64,000 nucleotides of DNA, taken from Halomonas aestuarii. Its GTDB lineage: Bacteria > Pseudomonadota > Gammaproteobacteria > Pseudomonadales > Halomonadaceae. Each line of letters begins with the position of its first letter. Positions within the stretch are counted from its first letter, which is position 1. Location: the NCBI RefSeq assembly GCF_001886615.1, contig NZ_CP018139.1:2914001-2978000 (forward strand), written 5' to 3'. Shown here in pieces: positions 17,579 through 27,194 of the stretch. The translations under genes were made by a program, and so were the position numbers. The notes below the pieces were generated by a model. It ran no database searches, was not told the origin of the DNA, and worked only from the letters and a program-made list of their open reading frames with translations.

Positions 17579-18928
17579 CTACGGCCAGAGCTGGCCGTAG
17601 AGATAGCCGGTGATCGTCGCCATCACCACCACCAGGCTGCAGTAGACCAGGGTCTTCTGGGTGCCCAGGATGGTGCGGATCACCAGCATGTTGGGCAGTG
17701 ACAGGGCGGGCCCGCCCAGCAGCAGCGCCAGCGCGGGCCCCTTGCCCATGCCACTGCCCAGCAGGCCCTGGACGATGGGGACCTCGGTGAGGGTGGAGAA
17801 GTACATGAAGCCGCCCAGCAGCGAGGCCAGGAAGGTGGAGCGCAGGCCGTTGTCGCCCACGGCCATCACGACCCACTCCGAGGGGATCAGGCCCTGCTCG
17901 CCGGGGCGGCCCAGCAGGAGGCCGGCCACGAAGACGCCGACCAGCAGCAGGGGCAGGATCTGCTTGGTGAAGTCCCAGCTCTGCTCGGCCCACTCCCGGT
18001 CGTCCTCGCGCAGCAGGGCGATCAGCATGAGGCCCGTGATGCCTACCGCAAAGGCCAGTTCGGGGGCGCCGGGTGCGAGCAGCACCGCCAGCGCCACGGC
18101 GCCGCCCAGGGTCAGCAGCCAGCGTGCCGGCCAGCCCCAGCGGGCCCACAGCAGCCAACCGAACAGCAGCGAGAGCGCCCCGGTGATCGGCCATTTCCAG
18201 GCGTGGATGGCCATCCACGCCTGGCTGTCGGCGGCCGCCCAGTTGGCGAACACCAGGATGCCCACCATCAGCCCGAAGAAGGCCGCCACCTGTCCCAGTG
18301 GGCGACCGTCATCGTCATCGCCGAAGCCGCGGGCATGGCCCTGGCTTCGATTTTGCTCCTCGCGACGGTAGAGGAGATGCATGATCACCCCGATCACCAC
18401 GGCGAAGACGATGGCACCGATGGCCCGAGCCAGGCCCAGCTCCAGGCCCAGTACCTTGGCAGTGACCACGATGGCCATGACGTTGATGGCAGGCCCCGAG
18501 TAGAGGAAGGCCACCGCCGGCCCCAGGCCGGCGCCGCGACGGTAGATACCGCCGAACAGCGGCAGCACGGTGCAGGAGCAGACCGCGAGCAGGGTGCCGG
18601 AGACGGACGCCATGCCGAACGCTACCGGCATGGGAGCGTCGGGTCCCAGGTAACGCATCACCGCGCCCTGGCTCAGATAGGCGGCCATGGCGCCGGCGAT
18701 CACGAAGGCCGGCAGCAGGCAGAGGATCACATGTTCCTGGGCGTACCAGTGCGTCAGCCGGATGCCCTCCAGCACCGCGTTGTCGAACCGCGCGGATCCG
18801 GCGGGGAGGTAGTAGATCAGGAGGAAGATGCCGACCACGGCCCCGAGCCAGCGGATCTGGCCGGGATTCTCCCTGGCCAGGCCCAGCAGTCGGAGGGGAG
18901 CGGAGGGAGGAGACTGGGTATCCGGCAT
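17579..18928 (-). CDS. arsP: ArsP-type permease (DUF318 family)
   Basis: Multi-spanning inner-membrane permease of about 449 residues from the ATG at 18926-18928 (a GTG 12 nt upstream is possible; neither has a good ribosome site). The family motif is visible: VSGTLLAVCSCTVLPLFGGIYRRGAGLGPA, broken here only by convention, with the paired cysteines C-S-C in TM4. Late in the protein PIVQGLLGSGMGKGPALALL matches the second conserved repeat. A charged cytoplasmic loop (GFGDDDDGRPLG) splits the two halves. ArsP proteins export trivalent organoarsenicals such as methylarsenite, but the wider family is less defined, so the symbol is tentative. It lies between acr3 and the thioredoxin-like gene, all on the same strand. 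Confidence 0.82.
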   Translation of the reverse strand: MPDTQSPPSAPLRLLGLARENPGQIRWLGAVVGIFLLIYYLPAGSARFDNAVLEGIRLTHWYAQEHVILCLLPAFVIAGAMAAYLSQGAVMRYLGPDAPMPVAFGMASVSGTLLAVCSCTVLPLFGGIYRRGAGLGPAVAFLYSGPAINVMAIVVTAKVLGLELGLARAIGAIVFAVVIGVIMHLLYRREEQNRSQGHARGFGDDDDGRPLGQVAAFFGLMVGILVFANWAAADSQAWMAIHAWKWPITGALSLLFGWLLWARWGWPARWLLTLGGAVALAVLLAPGAPELAFAVGITGLMLIALLREDDREWAEQSWDFTKQILPLLLVGVFVAGLLLGRPGEQGLIPSEWVVMAVGDNGLRSTFLASLLGGFMYFSTLTEVPIVQGLLGSGMGKGPALALLLGGPALSLPNMLVIRTILGTQKTLVYCSLVVVMATITGYLYGQLWP

Positions 18929-19023
18929 GGGGGAACTCACGCGAGGTGGGCGGCGGTGACGGCTTCACTCTATCCGCAATGCCGGGCGTCGGACAGGCGC
19001 CATCGCCGCGACCTTGACGGGCG

Positions 19024-20114
19024 TCAACTCCGCTCGCGACCCCCTGGATTCCCCGGGAATCGATCCTGGGTGGCATTGGCGATGCGCACCAGGGCCAGCA
19101 TCACCGGCACCTCCACCAGCACGCCGACCACCGTGGCCAGAGCCGCGCCCGACTGCAGCCCGAACAGCGCGATGGCGGCGGCGACCGCCAGCTCGAAGAA
19201 ATTGCTGGCGCCGATCATCGCCCCGGGGGCGGCCACGCAGTGCGGCACCCGCCAGGCCTTCGCCCAGCCGTAGGCGAGGAAGAAGATCAGGAAGGTCTGG
19301 AGGATCAGCGGGATGGCGATCAGCACGATGTGCAGCGGCGCCTCGAGGATCACCTCCCCCTGGAAGGCGAAGAGCAGCACCAGGGTGATGATCAGGCCGA
19401 TGGGGGTGACGGGGCCGACCCGTTTCAGGAAGACTCGGTCATACCAGTCGGGCCATGACGGGCGATCAGGGTGCGCCGGGTCAGGTAACCGGCGGTCAGC
19501 GGGATCACGATGTAGAGGACCACCGACAAGGCCACGGTATCCCAGGGAACCTGGATGTTGGAGACCCCGAGCAGGAAGACCACGATCGGCGCGAAGGCGA
19601 ACAGCATGATCAGGTCGTTGAGCGAGACCTGCACCAGCGTATAGGCGGCGTCGCCGCGGGTCAGGGTGCTCCAGACGAAGACCATGGCGGTGCAGGGCGC
19701 GGCGCCCAGCAGGATGGCGCCGGCCAGGTACTGGCTGGCCACCGCCTCGGGCAGCCAGGGACGGAACACCACCATCAGGAAGAACCAGGCGATGGCGAAC
19801 ATCGTGAAGGGCTTGATCAGCCAGTTCACCGTGGTGGTGATGATCAGTCCCTTCGGCTGACGGCGCACCCCGAGCACGGCGGTGAAGTCGATCTGGGCCA
19901 TCATCGGGAAGATTATCGCCCAGATCAGCATCGCCACCGGGATCGACACCTGGGCCACTTCGACGCGGGAGAGGGTCTCGGGGATCAGCGGGGCGAACTG
20001 GCCCAGCAGCACCCCGGCGACGATGGCCAGCGCTACCCAGAGGGAGAGGAACCGCTCGAACAGGCCCATGCCCTCCGTCGTCTTCGGGGCGTCGGCAGCG
20101 GCAGGGTGCGTCAT
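19024..20114 (-). pseudogene. acr3: Arsenite efflux transporter Acr3, interrupted by a frameshift
   Basis: Acr3 is the bile-acid/arsenite family permease exporting As(III). The start at 20112-20114 (GAGG upstream) opens a normal protein ([31 protein letters not shown] with the conserved substrate cysteine). The frame then fails after LIARHGP and stops at 19425-19427. The remaining 135 residues ([20 protein letters not shown], then [20 protein letters not shown]) continue in another frame to 19024. One base is missing around 19449-19454. Corrected length would be about 363 residues, as expected. The product as read lacks the last three or four membrane segments and should be inactive. A sequencing error in the GC run is possible. 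Confidence 0.88.
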
Positions 20115-20152
20115 GACAGGACCTCACGGCAGGGCAGGGATGGTGAGACGAT

Positions 20153-20168
20153 ATACGAGGCCCCATAT
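20153..20168. promoter_or_regulatory. ArsR-like operator candidate upstream of acr3
   Basis: ATACGAGGCCCCATAT is an imperfect 16-bp palindrome (12 of 16 symmetric positions). On the acr3 strand it starts ATATGGGG and shares length, outer AT-rich ends and the ATATGG half with the perfect palindrome before gap-arsJ (6283-6298). It lies 39 bp from the acr3 ATG in the 140-bp gap shared with divergent fetA. Confidence 0.5.
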
Positions 20169-20254
20169 GTCTTCAATCGCCCCGCCGGCAGGACGGTCGG
20201 GAGCTGCTATGATCGGCCGCATGCCGCCCCCCTGAGTCATGGAGCCCGAAAGTC

Positions 20255-20884
20255 ATGGAGCCCCGCCTGCGCGCCCAGGATCCCTTGCGTCTCGATCGGC
20301 TGAGCATCGGTGACCTCGACGCCGTCAGCCTGACCCTCGCCCCCGGCAAGATCCTCTGCCTCTCCGGGGCCAGCGGCTCGGGCAAGAGCCGGCTGCTGCG
20401 CGCCGTGGCCGACCTGGAGCCCCATGGCGGCGAGGCCTGGCTGGGCGAGACGGCCCAGTCGTCGCTCGCCGGACACGCCTGGCGCGCCCGGGTGATGCTG
20501 TTGCCGGCGGAGAGCCACTGGTGGGCCGATACAGTGGGCGAGCACCTGCCCGATGCCAGCCCGGCCGACCTCGAGGCCCTGGGATTCACCCCCGAGGTGC
20601 TCGGCTGGCAGGTCTCGCGGCTCTCCTCGGGCGAGAAGCAGCGGCTGGCCCTGGTGCGGGCGATCAGTCGGCAGCCCTCGGCGCTGCTGCTCGACGAGCC
20701 CACCGCCAACCTGGACGACGCCACCACCCAACGGGTGGAGGCCTGGCTCAGGGCACTTATCCGCGAGCGGGGCTGGCCGGTGATCTTGGTCGCCCACGAC
20801 CCCGCGCAGATCGCCCGGGTGGCGGACCATCACTGGCGCATCGTCGGGCGTCGACTGGCCGAGGAGGCGGGCGCATGGGCGTGA
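20255..20884 (+). CDS. fetA: Iron export ABC transporter ATP-binding protein FetA
   Basis: ABC ATPase of 209 residues. Walker A is GASGSGKS, the signature is LSSGEKQRLALVRA, and Walker B is ALLLDEPTANLD. Size and the overlapping partner match FetA/YbbL, whose FetAB complex exports iron and protects against oxidative stress. The ATG at 20255 is the second copy of a 13-bp tandem repeat; the first copy also contains an ATG but in another frame. fetB begins inside the end of this gene. It is divergent from acr3. Confidence 0.88.
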   Translation: MEPRLRAQDPLRLDRLSIGDLDAVSLTLAPGKILCLSGASGSGKSRLLRAVADLEPHGGEAWLGETAQSSLAGHAWRARVMLLPAESHWWADTVGEHLPDASPADLEALGFTPEVLGWQVSRLSSGEKQRLALVRAISRQPSALLLDEPTANLDDATTQRVEAWLRALIRERGWPVILVAHDPAQIARVADHHWRIVGRRLAEEAGAWA

Positions 20885-21678
20885 TCGACCTGGCCTGGTG
20901 GCAGCTGGCCCTGGCGGCCCTGATGGTGGTGGCGTTGGCCGGCTGCACGGTCGTCGCGCGGCTGGAGATGGGACGCAGCCTGCTCGTCGCCGCGGCGCGC
21001 ACGGTGATCCAGCTCACCCTGGTCGGCATGGTGCTGGAGGCGCTCTTCTCGGCGGCCGGGCTCCACTGGGTGGCGCTGATGGCGCTCGGCATGCTGCTGA
21101 TCGCCGGGCGCGAGGTGATGGCCCGCCAGAAGCGCCGGCTGCTCGGCGGCTGGGCCTTCGGCATCGGCACCATGGCGATGTTCCTCTCGTCCTTCACCGT
21201 CACCGTGCTGACGCTCACCGCCATTATCGGCCCAGACCCCTGGTACCGGCCCCAGTACGCCATCCCGCTGCTGGGCATGATGCTCGGCAATACCATGACC
21301 GGCGTCGCCCTGGCGCTGGACCGTCTCACCGACACGGCCTGGCGCCAGCGCGCGGTGATCGAGAACCGGCTGATGCTCGGCCAGCGCTGGCAGGAGGCCA
21401 TCGGCGACATCCGGCGGGAGGCGATGCGCAGCGGCATGATGCCGATGATCAACGCCATGGCGGCCGCGGGGGTCGTCAGCCTGCCGGGCATGATGACCGG
21501 CCAGATACTCGCCGGCAGCCCGCCGGCCCTGGCGGTGAAGTACCAGATACTCGTGATGTTCACCATCACCCTGGGCACCGGCTTCGGCACCCTGGCGGCG
21601 GTGGCGGCGGGCAGCCGGCGCCTCTTCGATGGCCGCGAGCGGCTGCGCCTGGACCGCCTGGCGCCGCCTAAGGGATGA
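20875..21678 (+). CDS. fetB: Iron export ABC transporter permease FetB
   Basis: Inner-membrane permease of 267 residues with about seven hydrophobic segments, of the FetB/YbbM family (UPF0014). Family motifs are RTVIQLTLVGMVLEALF near residues 42-58, PLLGMMLGNTMTGVALALDRL, and MINAMAAAGVVSLPGMMTGQILAG. The start overlaps the fetA stop by 10 nt, indicating coupled translation. The 40 bp to the convergent hydrolase gene hold no obvious terminator. Confidence 0.9.
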   Translation: MGVIDLAWWQLALAALMVVALAGCTVVARLEMGRSLLVAAARTVIQLTLVGMVLEALFSAAGLHWVALMALGMLLIAGREVMARQKRRLLGGWAFGIGTMAMFLSSFTVTVLTLTAIIGPDPWYRPQYAIPLLGMMLGNTMTGVALALDRLTDTAWRQRAVIENRLMLGQRWQEAIGDIRREAMRSGMMPMINAMAAAGVVSLPGMMTGQILAGSPPALAVKYQILVMFTITLGTGFGTLAAVAAGSRRLFDGRERLRLDRLAPPKG

Positions 21679-21718
21679 AGGTGTGACGAGGGGAGGTGGA
21701 AAGAGATAGCGCCGAGCG

Positions 21719-22501
21719 TCAGGCCGACGTCGGCGCGGTAAGGAAGGGCCGGATGGCGTCGATCAGCCGCTCCGGGCATTCCCGATGGGGCACGTGGCCG
21801 CAGTCGGGCAGGATCGTCGGCTCGGCGGGTCCCGGGGTGAGCGAGGCGATCCGACGCGGCTGTGCCAGGGAGCCGAACTCGTCGTGCTCGCCGTGGATGG
21901 CCAGCGTCGGGCAGCGCACCCCGGCGAGACTGGCATCCAGGGTCCAGTGCGCGAAGGGCGCGGAATGCCAGGTCTCGACCCAGGCCTCCAGCACCCAGCC
22001 GGCCTTGTGCCCGTGGTGCTTCTCCAGCCGTGCCATGCGGCCCGGTTCGGCAAAGCCACGCTCCGCCTCGCGGATGCCGGCCAGGGTGCGCGGCTCGGTG
22101 AAGGCCTGGGCCGCCACCGTGACCAGCGCCTCGCAGCCATCGGTATGGCAAGCGGCGATCTCGGCTGCCATGCAGCCCCCGACGCTGTGGCCGAGCATCA
22201 CGAAGCGCTCGAGGGCCAGCTGCTCGCGCACGGCACCGAAGGACGCCGTCTCCTCCTCGATGAAGTCGGTGGGCTGCGGTCCGGGGTAGGGGGCGGATCG
22301 CCCATACCCCAGTCGGTCGTAGGCGATCACCTCGCGCCCGGTGGCCTCGGCCAGCCGGGCCGGGAAGTCACGCCAGAGCGCCACGCAGCCCAGCGAGTCA
22401 TGCATCAGCACGATGGGGCTGCCCTTCCCTTCGGCGTCGCCCGGCCGGCAGCGCCGGGCGTGCAGGGCGCCCGACGGCGTATCGATCCGGACCTCACGCA
22501 T
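21719..22501 (-). CDS. Alpha/beta-fold hydrolase
   Basis: Cytoplasmic alpha/beta hydrolase of 260 residues. The nucleophile elbow GHSVGG supplies the serine, HGEHDEFG the acid and GHVPH the histidine. The oxyanion region is MHDSLGCVALWRDFP. It resembles small carboxylesterase or thioesterase-like enzymes but has no specific signature I can name. It lies 27 bp downstream of a thiolase on the same strand, so it is probably in that operon and may act on an acyl-CoA or acyl ester. Confidence 0.85.
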   Translation of the reverse strand: MREVRIDTPSGALHARRCRPGDAEGKGSPIVLMHDSLGCVALWRDFPARLAEATGREVIAYDRLGYGRSAPYPGPQPTDFIEEETASFGAVREQLALERFVMLGHSVGGCMAAEIAACHTDGCEALVTVAAQAFTEPRTLAGIREAERGFAEPGRMARLEKHHGHKAGWVLEAWVETWHSAPFAHWTLDASLAGVRCPTLAIHGEHDEFGSLAQPRRIASLTPGPAEPTILPDCGHVPHRECPERLIDAIRPFLTAPTSA

Positions 22502-22528
22502 GGCTGGCTCCCCGGCCCTGCCGCCGGC

Positions 22529-23716
22529 TCAATCGACCAGTTCCACGGCCACGGCGGTCGCCTCGCCGCCGCCGATGCACAGGCTCGCGATGCCGCGCCT
22601 GCCGCCCTTGGTGCGCAGGGCGTGGATCAGGGTCGCAATGATCCGCGAGCCGGTGGAGCCGATGGGATGGCCCTGGGCGCAGGCGCCGCCGAAGACGTTG
22701 ACCTTGTCGTGGGGCAGGCCCAGGTCGTCCATGGCCATCAGGGTGACCACCGCGAAGGCCTCGTTGATCTCGAAGAGGTCGACGTCGTTCACGCCCCAGT
22801 CGAGCTTCTTCATCAGCTTCTCGATGGCGCCCACCGGGGCGATGGTGAACTCGCTGGGATGGCGCGAGTGGGTGCTGTGGCCGAGCATCCGGGCGATGGG
22901 CCGGGCGCCGAGCCGGTCGGCCGCCGCCTGGCTGGACAGGATCAGCGCCGAGGCGCCGTCGGAGATCGAGCTGGAGTTGGCCGCGGTGATGGTGCCGTCC
23001 TTGGCGAAGGCCGGACGCAGCGAGCGGATCTTGTCGAGCTTGGCCTGGAAGGGCTGCTCGTCATGGTCCACCACGCTCTCGCCCTGGCGGCTGGTGACGG
23101 TGACCGGCGCCATCTCGGCATCCAGGTGGCCGGCCCTGGTCGCTTCCATGGCCCGTTCCAGGGAGGCGATGGCGAAGTCGTCCAGGCGCTCTCGGCCGTA
23201 GTCGCGCTGGCTGGCGACCTCCTGGGCGAAGACGCCCATCAGCTTGCCGGTCTCGGCGTCCTCGAGGCCGTCCAGGAACATGTGATCCTTCAGTTCCCCG
23301 TGGCCCAGGCGGTAGCCGGTGCGGGCCCTGGTGAGTACGTGGGGCGCGTTGGACATGGACTCCATGCCCCCGGCCAGCATCACCTCGCCGGTGCCGGCGC
23401 GGATCAGGTCGTGGGCCAGCATGGTGGCCTTCATGCCCGAGCCGCACAGCTTGTTGATGGTGGTGGCGCCGATGGCATCGGGGATGCCGGCCTGGCGCAT
23501 GGCCTGGCGGGCCGGTCCCTGCTTGACGCCGGCGGGCAGCACGCAGCCCATGATGCCCTCGTCGATGCAGTCGGCATCGATGCCGGCACGCTGGATGGCG
23601 GCGCGGATGGCCGTGGCGCCGAGCTCCGGCGCGGAGAGGCTGGAGAGACTGCCGAGCATGCCCCCCATGGGCGTGCGGGTGGCAGACAGGAAGACGATAT
23701 CGGTGGACTGGCTCAT
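22529..23716 (-). CDS. Acetyl-CoA C-acyltransferase (thiolase)
   Basis: Thiolase of 395 residues. The nucleophile is in NKLCGSGMKA near residue 90, and the second block is GGACAQGHPIGSTGS, where Ala-Gln replaces the more usual Ala-His before GHP. The C-terminal block is CIGGGEATAVAVE. It starts at the ATG at 23714-23716. An operator lies upstream in the 138-bp gap shared with divergent tetR. With the nearby acyl-CoA synthetase and SDR it suggests degradation of a short or branched acyl chain. The sequence differs clearly from the thiolase at 15613, so this is not a recent duplicate. Confidence 0.92.
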   Translation of the reverse strand: MSQSTDIVFLSATRTPMGGMLGSLSSLSAPELGATAIRAAIQRAGIDADCIDEGIMGCVLPAGVKQGPARQAMRQAGIPDAIGATTINKLCGSGMKATMLAHDLIRAGTGEVMLAGGMESMSNAPHVLTRARTGYRLGHGELKDHMFLDGLEDAETGKLMGVFAQEVASQRDYGRERLDDFAIASLERAMEATRAGHLDAEMAPVTVTSRQGESVVDHDEQPFQAKLDKIRSLRPAFAKDGTITAANSSSISDGASALILSSQAAADRLGARPIARMLGHSTHSRHPSEFTIAPVGAIEKLMKKLDWGVNDVDLFEINEAFAVVTLMAMDDLGLPHDKVNVFGGACAQGHPIGSTGSRIIATLIHALRTKGGRRGIASLCIGGGEATAVAVELVD

Positions 23717-23823
23717 GGCGTGTGCTCCCGAGGTGCGCCGGCGTTGGCCGGTCGTGGTGGAGGTTGTCGTTGTCGGGGTCCCGTCGCGCGTTGACCCGGC
23801 GTCGGGGCTGTGGTCTTCTCAGG

Positions 23824-23841
23824 GTCAACCAAGCAAGCGCT
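23824..23841. promoter_or_regulatory. TetR operator, copy 1 (between thiolase and tetR)
   Basis: GTCAACCAAGCAAGCGCT is identical at 17 of 18 positions to the reverse complement of 24530-24547 on the other side of tetR. It lies 14 bp before the tetR ATG and about 108 bp from the thiolase start. Two near-identical sites flanking a TetR gene and facing its likely targets mark it as the cognate operator. Confidence 0.75.
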
Positions 23842-23854
23842 AGTGTAAATCTCG

Positions 23855-24433
23855 ATGAATGTAATGAATGACTCCCCGCGCCGCAAGGAGTTGACCCGCC
23901 AGGCCGCCCAGTTGTTCGTCCAGGAAGGCTTCGACCGGACCACGGTGCGCATGCTGGCCCAGGAGATGGGCATCAAGTCCGGCAGTCTCTTCCATCACTT
24001 TCGTGACAAACAGGAGATCCTTGCGGCGGTGATCGAGGAGGGCACCCAGAACGCGCTGGTCATGGCGAAGGCCGCCCTCGAGGCGTGTGACCACACCGCC
24101 GAGGCGAGGTTGCAGGCCATGGCGCGCGCGCACCTGCAGACCCTGCTCACCGACCGCAACGCCCATGTCGTCGCCCTCTACGAATGGCGCCGCCTCGATC
24201 CCGGCGCGCGGGACCACCTGAGTCACCTGCGCGATGCCTACGAGTCGCTCTGGGAGCAGGTCATCGACGAGGCGCTGGAGGCGGGCCTGATCCACGGCGA
24301 CCGCTTCCTGGTCTCCCGCTTCGTCATGGGGGCGCTGAACTGGACGGTGCGCTGGTACGACCCCGCCGGTCCCCGCTCCACGGACGACCTGGCCCACGAG
24401 CTGGTCGCCATGATCACCCACGGGGCGGCCTGA
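23855..24433 (+). CDS. TetR/AcrR-family transcriptional repressor
   Basis: A 192-residue TetR-type regulator. The N-terminal helix-turn-helix runs from about residue 8 to 55 (AAQLFVQEGFDRTTVRMLAQEMGIKSGSLFHHFRDKQEIL, split here in reading: recognition part MGIKSGSLFHHF). The ligand domain follows. It lies between a leftward thiolase-hydrolase unit and a rightward acyl-CoA synthetase-SDR unit, with matching operators at 23824 and 24530. An acyl-CoA ligand is the natural guess, as for LiuR, PsrA or AtuR-like repressors. The alternative ATG at 23864 gives a protein 3 residues shorter. Confidence 0.9.
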   Translation: MNVMNDSPRRKELTRQAAQLFVQEGFDRTTVRMLAQEMGIKSGSLFHHFRDKQEILAAVIEEGTQNALVMAKAALEACDHTAEARLQAMARAHLQTLLTDRNAHVVALYEWRRLDPGARDHLSHLRDAYESLWEQVIDEALEAGLIHGDRFLVSRFVMGALNWTVRWYDPAGPRSTDDLAHELVAMITHGAA

Positions 24434-24529
24434 TCGCCCCGCTCACGGCCCGTCACGCTCGACCATCGTCTAGTCCCCTCTTGTCCCTCAGGGGTTGCCC
24501 CCTTCCTCGTGAGCCACTAGCTTGTACCG

Positions 24530-24547
24530 AGCGCTTGCTAGGTTGAC
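24530..24547. promoter_or_regulatory. TetR operator, copy 2 (upstream of acyl-CoA synthetase)
   Basis: AGCGCTTGCTAGGTTGAC is the reverse complement of copy 1 with a single difference. It lies 132 bp before the acyl-CoA synthetase ATG and 97 bp after the tetR stop, so the synthetase-SDR operon has its own leader and probable TetR control. Confidence 0.75.
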
Positions 24548-24679
24548 GCTTACGTCAACTGCATATAACCAGAAGGTGAGCGTGCACGCCAGCATCAGCG
24601 ACCGCCGATTTCCATGGCCGCCACCGTTTGCCGATACCGTTTGCCGATACAACAAGCACAAACCGCGAGAGGGCAGTAC

Positions 24680-26344
<1,665 letters not shown>

Positions 26345-26360
26345 TAGTGAGGAAACCTGC

Positions 26361-27128
26361 ATGAACGTGAAGGACAACACCTTCCTGATCACCGGCGCCG
26401 CCTCCGGACTGGGGGCGGCCACCGCCGAACGCCTGGTCGCCGCCGGCGGCCGGGTGGTGCTCTGCGACTTGAGCGACGCGGTCGAGTCCCATGCCGAGAC
26501 CCTGGGCGACGCCGCCCGCGCGGTGCGGGGCGACGTCACCTCCGGCGAGGACATTCAGGCGGCCGTCGATGCCGCGCTGGCCCTCGCCGAGGGGCGCGGC
26601 CTGGCCGGGGTGGTGCACTGCGCCGGCGTGGTGAGCGTGGGCAAGCTGGTCGACCGCGAGGGCAATCCCGCGGATCTCGACGCCTACAACCGCACCATCC
26701 AGATCAACCTGGTGGGCACCTTCAACGTGATGCGCCTGGCCGCGGCCGCCATGGCGAAGAACGCCGCCGGCGAGGACGGGGAGCGCGGCGTGATCATCAA
26801 CACCGCCTCCATCGCCGCCTTCGATGGCCAGGTGGGGCAGTGCGCCTACAGCGCCTCCAAGGCCGGGGTGGCCGGCATGAGCCTGCCCGCGGCGCGGGAG
26901 CTCTCCCGCCACGGCATCCGCGTGATGGCCATCGCCCCCGGGGTCTTCGAGACGCCGATGATGAGCAAGATCCCCGACGAGGCCGCCCAGGCCCTGGCCG
27001 CCGCCGTGCCCTTCCCCAAGCGCCTCGGCCGGCCCGATGAGTTCGCCCGCCTGGCCGAGCAGATCGTCACCAATCCCATGCTCAACGGCGAGGTGATCCG
27101 CCTGGACGGCGGCATCCGCATGCAGTGA
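26361..27128 (+). CDS. SDR-family 3-hydroxyacyl-CoA dehydrogenase (type 2-like)
   Basis: Short-chain dehydrogenase of 255 residues, NAD-binding [15 protein letters not shown] at about residues 10-24, catalytic serine in [11 protein letters not shown] and YSASKAG with Tyr and Lys. The combination [20 protein letters not shown] and the end [13 protein letters not shown] is typical of HSD17B10-like 3-hydroxy-2-methylacyl-CoA dehydrogenases of isoleucine and branched-chain breakdown. The start ATG at 26361 has GAGGAAA upstream. Together with synthetase and thiolase it gives three steps of an acyl degradation route; a dehydrogenase and hydratase would be needed from elsewhere. Confidence 0.9.
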   Translation: MNVKDNTFLITGAASGLGAATAERLVAAGGRVVLCDLSDAVESHAETLGDAARAVRGDVTSGEDIQAAVDAALALAEGRGLAGVVHCAGVVSVGKLVDREGNPADLDAYNRTIQINLVGTFNVMRLAAAAMAKNAAGEDGERGVIINTASIAAFDGQVGQCAYSASKAGVAGMSLPAARELSRHGIRVMAIAPGVFETPMMSKIPDEAAQALAAAVPFPKRLGRPDEFARLAEQIVTNPMLNGEVIRLDGGIRMQ

Positions 27129-27151
27129 GCCGACCGACCCCTGGACAGCAG

Positions 27152-27178
27152 AACGGCGCCCGAAGGCGCCGTTTTTTA
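27152..27178 (+). terminator. Rho-independent terminator after SDR gene
   Basis: AACGGCGCC pairs with GGCGCCGTT over a CGAA loop and runs into TTTTTT. A canonical terminator for the synthetase-SDR operon. On the minus strand the same stem follows the oadB stop by 17 bp and may also end that operon. Confidence 0.9.
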
Positions 27179-27194
27179 TTGCCGGATCCCGTCC

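Noticed and set aside
21785..23794. Plus-strand open frame of 669 codons opposite the hydrolase and thiolase
   Set aside because: It spans two genes recognised by catalytic motifs on the other strand and has antisense-type composition.
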